NCBI GenBank assembly: GCA_005882115.1
Contig: VBEG01000034.1
Span: forward strand, 1 to 60,977
Length of the DNA stretch: 60,977 bases
Direction: 5' to 3'
Origin: Chloroflexota bacterium
Lineage (GTDB): Bacteria; Chloroflexota; Dormibacteria; Dormibacterales; Dormibacteraceae
Positions 49,944-58,763 of the stretch are shown here, in pieces (within the stretch, counting starts at the first letter, position 1; every line of letters starts with the position of its first letter). Position numbers and translations under genes: made by a program. Under the pieces are notes generated by a model. The model was given only the letters and a program-made list of their open reading frames with translations, did no database searches and had not been told where the DNA came from.

Positions 49944-50778
49944 GCAGGCGGTTGGCGTTCCCTCCCAGCAGGGCCTCCAGCACCGCGGGCTTGAGGTCAA
50001 GGTCTCGCCATTCGGCGAGCGCCCTCGCCATAGGGAACACCGGCCAATCGGTGCCGAACAGCACCTGCTCCGAAAGCAGGCTGTTCATGAAACGGAAGAC
50101 CACCTCCCATCCGGTCCCGGCGGCGCCAACGTACTTCGGCGCCAGGCCGCCGAACTCCAGGTACACGTTGGGATGCTTGCGGGCGACAGCCACCAACTCG
50201 GCTCCCCATGGCCAGCCTGCGTGGCACGCGATGAGCGTGAGCTCTGGAAAATCGCATGCCACCTGGTCCAGCTGGAGTGGGTGGTCGTGCTTGATCGGCA
50301 GGTGGCTTGTGTAGTTGATCCCCGTGTGGACGCCCACACCGAGGCCGAGCTCGCATGCCTTCGCGTAGACCGGATACAGCTGGGGATGGTCGATCGGCAT
50401 CCCGAAGAACGACGGCTGGATGTTGATGCCGCGGAGCCCGAGCTGGGCGGAGCGGGTGACCTGTGCCGCCGCTCGCATTACCCGGAGCGGTGCGAGCGAT
50501 ACGGTCCCGTAGCCAGAGAAACGATCCGGCATCTTGGCGACCAGCGCCGCGACAGCCTCATTCAAGTCGTCGGCGGGGTCGCCGTACTCGTACTCGGCGT
50601 GAACCACCGCATGGGAGACTCCGGCGACGTCCATCTCCGCGACCAGGGCGTCGAGGCTCATGTCCCACCGCTCTTCGAGACCCAGGACGGCGTCGTACCG
50701 GTCCACGTACTCGGCCGGAAGGTCGACGGCCGGTCGCAGCTCGGTCGGAAGGCGAACACGAAAGTCGACGATGCTCAT
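49888..50778 (-). CDS. Amidohydrolase-2-fold protein lacking the first metal motif
   Basis: A 296-residue protein of the amidohydrolase 2 family. The later motifs are present: GLRGINIQP near 120, VGVHTG near 148, CHAGWPWG near 182 and FGTDWPVFP near 235. The first DxHxH motif is missing: the N-terminus reads IVDFRVRLP. A mononuclear or non-metal mechanism, or a non-catalytic role, is possible. It is the last gene of the acyl-CoA operon, 5 bp after the enoyl-CoA hydratase gene. Confidence 0.75.
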   Translation of the reverse strand: MSIVDFRVRLPTELRPAVDLPAEYVDRYDAVLGLEERWDMSLDALVAEMDVAGVSHAVVHAEYEYGDPADDLNEAVAALVAKMPDRFSGYGTVSLAPLRVMRAAAQVTRSAQLGLRGINIQPSFFGMPIDHPQLYPVYAKACELGLGVGVHTGINYTSHLPIKHDHPLQLDQVACDFPELTLIACHAGWPWGAELVAVARKHPNVYLEFGGLAPKYVGAAGTGWEVVFRFMNSLLSEQVLFGTDWPVFPMARALAEWRDLDLKPAVLEALLGGNANRLLSRPGTSLPGRAEAHRRS

Positions 50779-50783
50779 TGCGC

Positions 50784-51569
50784 TTACCGGCCTTTGAAGG
50801 ATGGCCGGCGCTTCGCAGCGAAAGCGCGCTTGGCCTCCTGATGGTCCTCGGTGTGGGTGAGCCGGAAGCTCACCTGGACCTCGAAATCCTGCAGCGCCTC
50901 CAAAGGCATGGCGAGCCCGGCGTCCAGCAGCAACTTCTGGGCCGCGATCGCGAGCGGCGCTCCCTTCAGCGCCTCGTCCGCGAGTCGAAGCGCGGCCGCC
51001 TCGTGCTCGCCTTCGGCGGAGACCTCCACCACAAGTCCGATGCGATGCGCCTCGCGGCCATCGATCGTCTGGCCCAGCAACGCCAGCTTGCGCGCGTTGG
51101 CCATGCCGACCAGCACCGGCAGCATCTTCGCGGTCCCCGACGTCATCGCGAAACCGACGCGGGTCTCCGCGAAGTAGAACCTTGCCGTCTCGTCGCACAC
51201 GACCAGGTCGCTCAGGACGCAGAGCTCGACGCCCTGACCCGCCGCCCAGCCATGCACCGCGGCGATGAAGATCTTGTCGGGCCGACGCAGCGTCCGCATG
51301 ACCTCGAGCCATGTGTGACGCCCCGCCCTACCCGAAAGCGGATGGTGCTCGGGATCCGTCAGGTCGCTTTCGGCGAGGTCCCACCCCCCCGAAAAGGCTT
51401 TACCGCCGCCGGCGAAGACCACGACTCGGACTTCCTCGTCGCCGCATGCTCGCTGCAATGCCGTGAGCAAGTCGCGCTCGAGCCCGGTCGAGAAGGCGTT
51501 CATCTTTTCCGGCCGGTTGAGCCGGATCAGCGCCACGTGTTGGTTTGGCTGCTCGTACTGGACCAGCAT
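50784..51569 (-). CDS. Enoyl-CoA hydratase/isomerase family protein
   Basis: A 261-residue crotonase-fold protein. It has NRPEKMNAF near residue 19, the oxyanion-hole segment AGGGKAFSGGWDL near 54 and AAVHGWAAGQGVELCVLSD near 105. At the usual Glu positions the sequence is AETRVGFAMTSGTAKMLP, so hydratase activity is not certain. ATG 51569 has a perfect AGGAGGAAC upstream. It lies between an acyl-CoA ligase and an amidohydrolase-like gene. Confidence 0.88.
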   Translation of the reverse strand: MLVQYEQPNQHVALIRLNRPEKMNAFSTGLERDLLTALQRACGDEEVRVVVFAGGGKAFSGGWDLAESDLTDPEHHPLSGRAGRHTWLEVMRTLRRPDKIFIAAVHGWAAGQGVELCVLSDLVVCDETARFYFAETRVGFAMTSGTAKMLPVLVGMANARKLALLGQTIDGREAHRIGLVVEVSAEGEHEAAALRLADEALKGAPLAIAAQKLLLDAGLAMPLEALQDFEVQVSFRLTHTEDHQEAKRAFAAKRRPSFKGR

Positions 51570-51576
51570 GTTCCTC

Positions 51577-53250
51577 CTATGGCGCTGGCGCGCCTGCATC
51601 CTTGCCGAGACGATCGCTTGCCCGACCGGCCGCCTGACGCCGCAGCGAGCCGCGGTCGACCTTACCGCTAGGCGTCAGAGGAAGCGATTCCGCGAACTCG
51701 ATGAGCCTTGGGTACTGGTACGCGGCCAGGTGCCGCTTGACGTGCGCCCGGAGACGGGCTTCGAGCTTGGGCGAAGGCTCGAATCCCCGCCGGAGCTGGA
51801 CATACGCCATCACGACCTGTCCGCGCACAGGGTCGGGGGCCCCGACCACCGCCGTGTTCGCGACCGCCTCGTGCCTGAGCAGGCATTCCTCGATCTCGTC
51901 GGGGCCGATCCGATAGCCGGCTGACTTGATCACGTCGTCGATGCGCGCCTCGAACCAGAAATAGCCTTCATCGTCCACGCGCGCGAGGTCGCCGGTGCGG
52001 AGCCACGAGCCCTGGAACTTGTCGCGAGTCGCGTCGGGCCGGTTCCAGTACTCGAGCAGCATCGTGGGGTCGGGAGCACGCACCATCACCTCACCCACCT
52101 CGCCGGTCGCGGATCGCGCGCCGTCCGGGCCCAGGACCTGCACGTCGTGTCCGGGATATGGGAGCCCCATCGAGCCGGGCCTGACCGGCCAGCGTGACGC
52201 GCACTGGCCGATCACGAAATCGGCTTCCGTCTGCCCGTAGGACTCGTTGAACGTGATCCCGAACCTCGACCTCGCATCCTCCAGCAGCCCGACCTCCTGC
52301 GGTTCCCCGCCAGTGACCAGCGAGCGAAGCATGATGCCCCGCGGGATCGGGCACTGCAGCATCATCCGCAGCGCCGTCGTGGGCAGGAAGACGTTCCTCA
52401 CCCCATGCTCGGCGAGCAGGTTCAGCGCCCACTCTGCGTCGAATCCGCGCCGGGGCGCCGCGATCATCGGCACGCCGTGCAGCCATGCCAGCAACAGGGT
52501 ATTGACCAGGCCGCCGATCCACGCCCAATCGGCTGGCGTCCACATCAGGTCGCCGCGCTGCGGCGTGAATTCGTGACAGACCCGAAAGCCCGACGCCTGG
52601 CCGAGAAGCACGCGGTGCGCGTGCAGCACGCCTTTTGGGGGCCCGGTGGTCCCCGACGTGTAGATGATCATGCATGGCTCGTCGGCACGGTTGAGCGGCG
52701 CCGCGAATCGAGGTGACGCCTCGCCGACCGCTCGCCAGAAGTCGATAACTCGAGTATCGGACGAGGCGGCGCCGTCGGTCACGAAGATCCAGCGAAGGTC
52801 CGGCACGCCGTCGAGCGCCGCGATCCGCTCCATGCCCTCGGCATCGGTCACGACGGCCCTGGTCGCGCTGTCGGCAAGCCGGTAGCGCAGGGCGTCCGTA
52901 CCGAAGAGCGAGGAGAGAGGGACGGAGATCAGCCGCGCTTTGAAAGCACCGATGTGCGCGAGGGCCGTCGCAGGGATCTGCGGCAGCACGACAGCGACGC
53001 GGTCTCCACGTTCCAGTCCGACTCCGCAGAGCACGTTCGCGACGCGGTTGGTCAGCGCCGCAAGCTCCCCGAAGGTGAAGCGCCGCGCAGGCTTGGCGGA
53101 AACGTCGATCAGGGCCAGCCGGTCCGCGGGGAGCGCGTTCGTGCACGCAACGCCGATGTTGAAGTGTTCGGGTAGGCGCCAGCGAAACCTCCCGTGGATC
53201 TCGGCGTATGACTTGCCGGTCAGGGGGAACGGCTGAAAACGCACTGCCAA
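51577..53250 (-). CDS. Acyl-CoA synthetase (AMP-binding family)
   Basis: A 557-residue adenylate-forming enzyme that activates a carboxylic acid with ATP and CoA. The P-loop motif is YTSGTTGPPKGVLHA near residue 205, A5 is FNESYGQTEADF near 330, A7/A8 is RTGDLARVDDEGYFWFEAR near 425 and the A10 Lys is in LPLTPSGKVDRGSLR near 530. The start is TTG 53250 or GTG 53244. Similar enzymes use medium-chain or aryl acids. It is five bases after the FAD-enzyme stop. Confidence 0.92.
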   Translation of the reverse strand: MAVRFQPFPLTGKSYAEIHGRFRWRLPEHFNIGVACTNALPADRLALIDVSAKPARRFTFGELAALTNRVANVLCGVGLERGDRVAVVLPQIPATALAHIGAFKARLISVPLSSLFGTDALRYRLADSATRAVVTDAEGMERIAALDGVPDLRWIFVTDGAASSDTRVIDFWRAVGEASPRFAAPLNRADEPCMIIYTSGTTGPPKGVLHAHRVLLGQASGFRVCHEFTPQRGDLMWTPADWAWIGGLVNTLLLAWLHGVPMIAAPRRGFDAEWALNLLAEHGVRNVFLPTTALRMMLQCPIPRGIMLRSLVTGGEPQEVGLLEDARSRFGITFNESYGQTEADFVIGQCASRWPVRPGSMGLPYPGHDVQVLGPDGARSATGEVGEVMVRAPDPTMLLEYWNRPDATRDKFQGSWLRTGDLARVDDEGYFWFEARIDDVIKSAGYRIGPDEIEECLLRHEAVANTAVVGAPDPVRGQVVMAYVQLRRGFEPSPKLEARLRAHVKRHLAAYQYPRLIEFAESLPLTPSGKVDRGSLRRQAAGRASDRLGKDAGAPAP

Positions 53251-53255
53251 CGTGC

Positions 53256-54578
53256 TCAGTCCAGAAGACTGCGCACGGCCGCCGCGGCGTGGTAACCACT
53301 GCCGACGGCTCCGGGCATCCCGGGCTGCGCTGTGTAGTCGCCACAGAAGTGGATGCGCCCGAACGGCTCGCGAATCGTCGTCTGCCGCTCGAGCCAGCCC
53401 TTGCGAAACCGAGGTAGGCCATGCCAGCGTTGAACCCGAGTCGTCGCCTTCTCGAGGATGTCACGCGTCCCGGGAAACATCTTCAGCAGGTCGGACCTGA
53501 TCTTGTCCGTGACTGCAGCATCGTCGAGGGCCTCCAGGGCCTCGGCACGCGGTCCCGTCGACAAGGTGACCAGGCTTCCACCCTGGCGGCGCCGCACGCC
53601 GTCCGAACGCCGGCCGAAAAACGCGTTGTTGCTCAGCAGCTCGAATGAGAGTCCGATCGCCGGAACGGCCAGCAGCCGCTCCCAGGGCATCGACTCTTGC
53701 TCGTCCGTGAGCCAGGCGACGGACACGATGCGCGTGTACGGCAGCATCTCGTCGAGGGCCGCGCGCTTCGATGCCGGCAGACCGGGAATCGTCGCGATCA
53801 CGGAGTCGACGGGCAGGGCGGCGATGCACGCGGTAGCCTCGACCTCCTCGACAGCTCCTCCATCACGCCGGTAGCGCACCGCGACGTGGTCCGGGGCGCT
53901 TTCCACCGACTCGACTTTGCAGTCGAGCAAGAGTCGCTCAGGATCGATCGCCCGCGAGATCGTCTTCGCGATCTGCTGCGTCCCACCGCGAACGGACTTG
54001 AGGGTGTCGTTGACGTTGCCCCCGAACAGGTGGATGGCGTAGCCAAGACCAACCGCGCCGGAGACCTCGTCAGTCGAGAGGCCGGTCCCCGATGTGGTCG
54101 CCATCTCGAGGATTGCTTTCGTGACGGGGGACGCAGGGCCGATCACGTCCGCGAGCGACTTCGCGTCGAGCTGGGGGTCGAGTCCGTGCGTGGCCGCCGC
54201 CAGCCTGCGCAGGCGGGCGATCGTGAGGGCGAAACCCGCCTTGTCGCGCCATGAGATCGGCATCTTCATGAGAAGCCGGTAGGGGTCGCGACCGACCGCA
54301 AGACGACCGTTCACGAAGACCGCCGATTCCGCGTCTTCGCCGCCGACGAGGTCCAACCCCAACGTTCGACAAAGCCCGATCGTGCGCGGGTCCCACACGA
54401 ACTGCGCACCCAGGTTGTACCAGTAGGCGCCGTGCTCACCCGACAGCGTGCGCCCGCCGACCCGGTCGCTGGACTCGAGGACCACGATGTCTCTGTCCCG
54501 CAGGTGATACGCCGCCGTCAGCCCGGCCAAGCCGGCGCCCAGGATGAGGACGTCGGCTTTCGACGCGCGTCGGTTCAT
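53256..54578 (-). CDS. FAD-dependent amine-oxidase/protoporphyrinogen-oxidase-like oxidoreductase
   Basis: A 440-residue flavoprotein of the flavin amine oxidase superfamily. FAD binding is at VLILGAGLAGLTAAYHLRD (residues 10-28), followed by LESSDRVGGRTLSGE, and the C-terminal FCGDYTAQPGMPGAVGSGYHAA near 405. No covalent-flavin Cys is evident. Members include phytoene desaturases and amine oxidases; the acyl-CoA neighbours do not settle its substrate. Confidence 0.87.
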   Translation of the reverse strand: MNRRASKADVLILGAGLAGLTAAYHLRDRDIVVLESSDRVGGRTLSGEHGAYWYNLGAQFVWDPRTIGLCRTLGLDLVGGEDAESAVFVNGRLAVGRDPYRLLMKMPISWRDKAGFALTIARLRRLAAATHGLDPQLDAKSLADVIGPASPVTKAILEMATTSGTGLSTDEVSGAVGLGYAIHLFGGNVNDTLKSVRGGTQQIAKTISRAIDPERLLLDCKVESVESAPDHVAVRYRRDGGAVEEVEATACIAALPVDSVIATIPGLPASKRAALDEMLPYTRIVSVAWLTDEQESMPWERLLAVPAIGLSFELLSNNAFFGRRSDGVRRRQGGSLVTLSTGPRAEALEALDDAAVTDKIRSDLLKMFPGTRDILEKATTRVQRWHGLPRFRKGWLERQTTIREPFGRIHFCGDYTAQPGMPGAVGSGYHAAAAVRSLLD

Positions 54579-54591
54579 CGCAGCGCCCGCG

Positions 54592-55362
54592 TCACCGATT
54601 GTGGAAGCTGGGAGATCGTTTCTCCGCGAAGGCTCTGGTCCCTTCCTCCAGGTCGGCCGACAGCTCGACGAGCCGGTTGAGCGCCTGATACAGGCGGATC
54701 CCGTCGGGCAGGCTCAGGTCGCGCCCGCGCAGGGCCAGTTCCTTGGTCATGCGCACCGCCATGGGGCCGTTCGCGCAGATGGTGTCGGCCAGCTCACGGG
54801 TCCGCGGGATCAGCCGCTCCGGCGTGACCACCTCGTTGACCAGGCCGATGCGAAGGGCTTCGCGGGCGTCGATGAACTGGCCTGTCAGCAGCAGGTACAT
54901 GGCGTTGGTCAAGCCGACGATCTCCGGCAGGCGCTGCGCGCCGTAGCCGTGCAGCAGGTTCCATTTCACCTCTGGACAACCGAAGCGGGCGTTTTCCGAC
55001 GCAACCCGGATATCGCACACCAGCGCCAGCTCCAGCCCACCCGCCAGGCAGTAACCGTTGACCGCGGCGATCAGCGGTTTCTGGACCTCGAGGCCGAGGT
55101 CAAACCGCGTCGCCCTCACGGCCGACCAGGCCACCTGCGCCTGCTCGGCGGTCCCGTGCATTCCCACGAGGTCCGCGCCTGCCGTGAAGGCCTTGTCGCC
55201 CGCACCCGTCACCACTCCAAGCCAGATGTCGTCCCTGGAATCGATCTCTCGCAAGCGATCGGAGATCGATTCGTACATGTCCGAGTCCATCGCGTTCAAC
55301 TTTTCGGGGCGGTCGAGGGTGATCGTCGCCACGTGTCCGTCAACTTCGAATCTGATCGACAT
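54592..55362 (-). CDS. Enoyl-CoA hydratase/isomerase family protein
   Basis: A 256-residue crotonase-fold protein with LDRPEKLNAMD near residue 17, AGDKAFTAGADLVGM near 53 and AAVNGYCLAGGLELALVCD near 98. The second-Glu region reads CPEVKWNLLHGYGAQRLP. It differs clearly from the other hydratase-family protein of this operon. It follows the phosphotransferase gene by three bases. Confidence 0.9.
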   Translation of the reverse strand: MSIRFEVDGHVATITLDRPEKLNAMDSDMYESISDRLREIDSRDDIWLGVVTGAGDKAFTAGADLVGMHGTAEQAQVAWSAVRATRFDLGLEVQKPLIAAVNGYCLAGGLELALVCDIRVASENARFGCPEVKWNLLHGYGAQRLPEIVGLTNAMYLLLTGQFIDAREALRIGLVNEVVTPERLIPRTRELADTICANGPMAVRMTKELALRGRDLSLPDGIRLYQALNRLVELSADLEEGTRAFAEKRSPSFHNR

Positions 55363-55365
55363 CCC

Positions 55366-56286
55366 TCAGCCTCCCTCTCCGCCGCCGGCGGAGCCTACCT
55401 GGTCATGCCCTCGCAAAATTGTGAGGCCGTGAGTCAGGAGCCGCTCGATCAACGGCTCCACGCGGTCGTTGAACGGGTCAATGCGCTTGGCGCGCCGGTG
55501 CAGCATCAGGTTGTACGCGTACACCGCGGAGTAGCAGCTGAACGCGCAGTACCACTCGAGCTCGGTCGTGTCCGCGCTGTACAGCGCGGCGAGCTGCGGA
55601 GCTTCGATCGTGGGACCCGGCACCGGCCCGACCGTCTCGGCGCCCCTTCTCATCCCCGCGACCGCGAGGCAGCTGAGGTCAATCAGCGGCTGGCCGATCT
55701 CGGCGATCTCCCAATCGAGCACCGCGACGACCGAGCCGCCGCGATCGAACAGGAGGTTGCCGAAGTGATAGTCGGCGTGCACAAGGCAGGGCGCACGCGG
55801 CTCTGGAAAGGAAGACGCAAGCGCCGAGCGCAACTCCTCAAACGGCAGGTCGAGGTCAACGCGAGAGCGTTCCAGCAGCGTGTGCCAACGCGCCAGGTCG
55901 GCGGCGAGCTCAACCGGCACTTCGGCTAGGCCGATCGCGGCTACGGGGATGCCGTGCAGACGCCGCAGCGTGGTCACGGCGGACGATGCCAGGCCGCCAC
56001 CGAGATCGGCCGGGACGTCCTCGACGCGCCTGCCCGCCACATGCTCGAGGAGCAGAAAAGGGCGTCCATCGACAACCGGCTCGTCCGATGCCGCGAGAAC
56101 CGCGGGGACCGGGAAACCTTGCCTCGCGAGCGCAGTCATGATCCTTCCCTGACGGACGACGTCCGCCGGGCCGAGCGGCCGGGCGCCTGGCGGCGGGAGG
56201 CGCAACACCAGCCCGCGGGGCTTTTCTTCCTGGGTCGCACGCACGAGATAGGTGAACCCCGAGTGTCCGTGAGGCATTGGCCGCAC
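55366..56286 (-). CDS. Aminoglycoside-phosphotransferase-like (ACAD10/11-type) kinase, start uncertain
   Basis: At least 306 residues of the APH fold. The catalytic loop is CLVHADYHFGNLLFD near 172 (HxDxxxxN) and the metal motif AVLDWEIAEIGQPLIDLS near 192. Relatives in acyl-CoA operons phosphorylate hydroxyacyl groups. GTG 56286 is the only normal start, but family-like sequence continues upstream in frame (RRDLQDRLRQISPAWRVHSV) to near 56346. No ATG, GTG or TTG is available there; ATA 56346 or CTG 56334 are candidates. Confidence 0.83.
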   Translation of the reverse strand: MRPMPHGHSGFTYLVRATQEEKPRGLVLRLPPPGARPLGPADVVRQGRIMTALARQGFPVPAVLAASDEPVVDGRPFLLLEHVAGRRVEDVPADLGGGLASSAVTTLRRLHGIPVAAIGLAEVPVELAADLARWHTLLERSRVDLDLPFEELRSALASSFPEPRAPCLVHADYHFGNLLFDRGGSVVAVLDWEIAEIGQPLIDLSCLAVAGMRRGAETVGPVPGPTIEAPQLAALYSADTTELEWYCAFSCYSAVYAYNLMLHRRAKRIDPFNDRVEPLIERLLTHGLTILRGHDQVGSAGGGEGG

Positions 56287-56381
56287 CGAATGGACGCGCC
56301 AGGCGGGGCTGATCTGGCGCAGCCGATCTTGCAGGTCGCGCCTTATGACGTCGTCGGCTTTGGACCGATGCCGAGGGGTCG

Positions 56382-57128
56382 TTACAGGAGCTCGCCGCCG
56401 TCGATCCGGATGATGGATCCGGTCATGAAGCGCGACTCGTCACCGGCCAGGTAGCGCACCAGCTTCGCGATGTCCTCCGGTTCGCCGTAAAGATTCATCG
56501 GGTTGGGCTTCATCTGTTTGCCCTGGAGGTACTCGATGATCGATCCCGCCAGCTGCGTCTTCACGGTGCCCGGTGCGATGCAGTTGACCCGGATGTTGTC
56601 TCGCGCCCATTCCTTCGCGCACACCTCGGTCAGCATCACGACCCCAGCCTTGGAGATGCCGTAGACGCCAAGACCAATGTCGTGGTGCAGGCCCGAAGTC
56701 GACGCGATGTTCACGATGGCTCCGCCGCCGCGGCCGCGCATGTGCGGATGGACCAGCTTCGAGAGGTACCACGGAGCACGGAGGTTGACGTTCATCACGT
56801 ACTGCCACTCGTCGAGGTCTGCGCTGTAGATCTGCTTCGGCTGAGGCAGGAAGCCCGCGTTGTTGATCAGGATGTCGACGCCCCCGAGCCTGTCGACCAC
56901 GTCGGCGACCAGGCGATCCAGGTCGGCGACCTCGGCCACGTCAGCCTTCAGTGCGAGCGCGGCGCTTGCGCGAGGCAGCGAAGCGGCGACCTCTTGCAGA
57001 GTCGCCTCCTCGCGGCCGGCAAGGGCCACCCTAGCCCCCGCCGCCGCCAGCTCTCGGGCGATCGCAGCGCCGATGCCGCGGCTCGCGCCGGTGACCAGGG
57101 CGACCTTACCGTCGAGCGTTTCGTTCAT
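56382..57128 (-). CDS. Short-chain dehydrogenase/reductase
   Basis: A 248-residue SDR with TGASRGIGAA (residues 14-23), NNAG near 91, Ser in NIASTSG near 141 and YGISK near 157. The C-terminal GSIIRIDGGELL is typical of FabG-like enzymes. ATG 57128 follows GGGAGGGAGGC. It is the first gene of the seven-gene acyl-CoA operon and is likely a 3-hydroxyacyl dehydrogenase or alcohol dehydrogenase of that pathway. Confidence 0.91.
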   Translation of the reverse strand: MNETLDGKVALVTGASRGIGAAIARELAAAGARVALAGREEATLQEVAASLPRASAALALKADVAEVADLDRLVADVVDRLGGVDILINNAGFLPQPKQIYSADLDEWQYVMNVNLRAPWYLSKLVHPHMRGRGGGAIVNIASTSGLHHDIGLGVYGISKAGVVMLTEVCAKEWARDNIRVNCIAPGTVKTQLAGSIIEYLQGKQMKPNPMNLYGEPEDIAKLVRYLAGDESRFMTGSIIRIDGGELL

Positions 57129-57164
57129 GCCTCCCTCCCGGTGCCGGCCGAATCGAACGAGACA

Positions 57165-57170
57165 AGGCTA
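57165..57170 (-). promoter_or_regulatory. Putative -10 element of the acyl-CoA operon
   Basis: TAGCCT on the minus strand lies 36 nt upstream of the SDR ATG at 57128. The leader would contain GGGAGGGAGGC just before the start. No clear -35 element is seen. Confidence 0.3.
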
Positions 57171-57206
57171 ATGAGCCACGCGAGGGGGCGCGCGCAAGAC
57201 CTGAGC

Positions 57207-57212
57207 TACGAT
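57207..57212 (+). promoter_or_regulatory. Putative -10 element for leaderless acyl-CoA ligase mRNA
   Basis: TACGAT ends 6 nt before the GTG at 57219. The same hexamer and spacing class occur at several other starts in the window. Confidence 0.45.
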
Positions 57213-57218
57213 TCCAGC

Positions 57219-58751
57219 GTGGCGACCGTTGTCCATGCTGGACGCACGGTCAGCAAGGTTCTCGAGTCATCGGTCGCCGCCTGGGGCGGGAAGACTGCGA
57301 TCGACTTCGGCGAGGATCGTTACACCTACTCTCAACTCTGGTCTCGCGCCCGTCGCGCCGCCGCCGCCTTCGCCGGCCAAGGCGTGAAGCGCGGTGATCC
57401 GGTGCTGGTGATGCTCGACAACACGATCCAGTTTGTCGATGCCTGGCTTGGACTGGCTCTTCTGGGTGCTGTCCAGGTGCCGGTGAACACTGAATACATC
57501 GGCGAGATCCTGCGCCACCAGATCAAGGATTCGGACGCCTGGCTGATGCTGGTCGACGAGCGCTACGTAGAGCGCGTGGCGAAGCTGGAGGCCGATCGGG
57601 GCGGCCTCCGCATGCTGCTCGTATCGGGCGATGCTCCATGCCCGGCGGGAATGCATTGCGACAGCTGGGAAGGCGCCTACGAGCGCTCCAGCGAACTCCC
57701 GGCTGCCGACATCGCGGATGTCCCCGAGCGCGGGATCGTGGCGATCATGTACACGTCAGGCACGACCGGCCAGTCGAAGGGCGTACGCGTCTCGCACGCG
57801 CACGCCTACACGTACGCCAGGCTCGCGGGGCAAACCGTTCAGTTGACCGAGAACGACGTCTACTTCGCGCCCCTGCCGCTGTTCCACATCGCGGGCCAAT
57901 GGGCGCTGGTGTATGCATGCCTTCAGGTCGGCGCCACCGCCGTCGTTCGCCGCCGATTCAGCGTTTCCGATTTCTGGGCGGTAGTGAAGGAGTCAGGAGC
58001 AACGGTCAGCTTCCTGCTCGGAGCGATGGCCAACTTCTTGGCGCGTCAGAAGCCCAAACCCGAAGACCTCGATAACCCGATGGAACGCATGTTGATGGTC
58101 CCGCTCGTGGATTCACTCGACGATTTTCGACGGCGTTTCGGTGTCCGCGTCTGCACCTGCTACGGCTCCACAGAGGTGAACGTCCCGATCATCAGCGACT
58201 ACGACGTGATCGAGCCCGACATCGCAGGCCGTCCGGTGGCCGGCTTCGAGGTCCGGATCGTCGACGATGAGGACCGCGAGGTGCCGGTCGGCCATGTGGG
58301 CGAGCTCGTGGTGCGAAGCAGCGAGCCCTGGATCATGGCCACCGAGTACCACCGCAACCCGGAGGCGAGCCTGCGCCTGTTCCGCAACCTCTGGCTGCAC
58401 ACCGGTGACGCTTTCAGGCAGGACGCGAGCGGCAACTACTACTTTGTCGACCGGATCAAGGACTACATACGGCGCAGGGGCGAGAACATCTCTTCCTTCG
58501 AGGTCGAGCGCGAGGTGAACATGCATCCGTCGGTCCTCGAGTCGGCTGCAGTGGCCGTCAAGTCGGTCTCGACCGAAGACGACCTCAAGGTGGTCGTCGT
58601 CTTGAAGCCGGGGATGTCGCTCGAACCTCAGGAGCTGCGAGCCTTTCTGCGGGGGCGAGTGCCGAAATTCATGGTGCCCGACGTCGTGCTGATAGCGCCT
58701 GAGCTACCGAAGACACCCACGGGAAAGATCCAGAAGCATCTACTCCGCTAG
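57219..58751 (+). CDS. Acyl-CoA synthetase (AMP-binding family)
   Basis: A 510-residue adenylate-forming enzyme of the CaiC/FadD-like group. The P-loop motif is MYTSGTTGQSKGVRVSH near residue 182, A5 is CTCYGSTEVNVP near 312, A7 is WLHTGDAFRQDASGNYYFVD near 390 and the A10 Lys is in LPKTPTGKIQKHLLR at the C-terminus. GTG 57219 is chosen from the -10 spacing and because the domain begins at SKVLESS; the longer open frame upstream is antisense to the SDR gene. It is divergent from the acyl-CoA operon and may supply its CoA ester. Confidence 0.92.
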   Translation: MATVVHAGRTVSKVLESSVAAWGGKTAIDFGEDRYTYSQLWSRARRAAAAFAGQGVKRGDPVLVMLDNTIQFVDAWLGLALLGAVQVPVNTEYIGEILRHQIKDSDAWLMLVDERYVERVAKLEADRGGLRMLLVSGDAPCPAGMHCDSWEGAYERSSELPAADIADVPERGIVAIMYTSGTTGQSKGVRVSHAHAYTYARLAGQTVQLTENDVYFAPLPLFHIAGQWALVYACLQVGATAVVRRRFSVSDFWAVVKESGATVSFLLGAMANFLARQKPKPEDLDNPMERMLMVPLVDSLDDFRRRFGVRVCTCYGSTEVNVPIISDYDVIEPDIAGRPVAGFEVRIVDDEDREVPVGHVGELVVRSSEPWIMATEYHRNPEASLRLFRNLWLHTGDAFRQDASGNYYFVDRIKDYIRRRGENISSFEVEREVNMHPSVLESAAVAVKSVSTEDDLKVVVVLKPGMSLEPQELRAFLRGRVPKFMVPDVVLIAPELPKTPTGKIQKHLLR

Positions 58752-58763
58752 CCACGCGACCGA

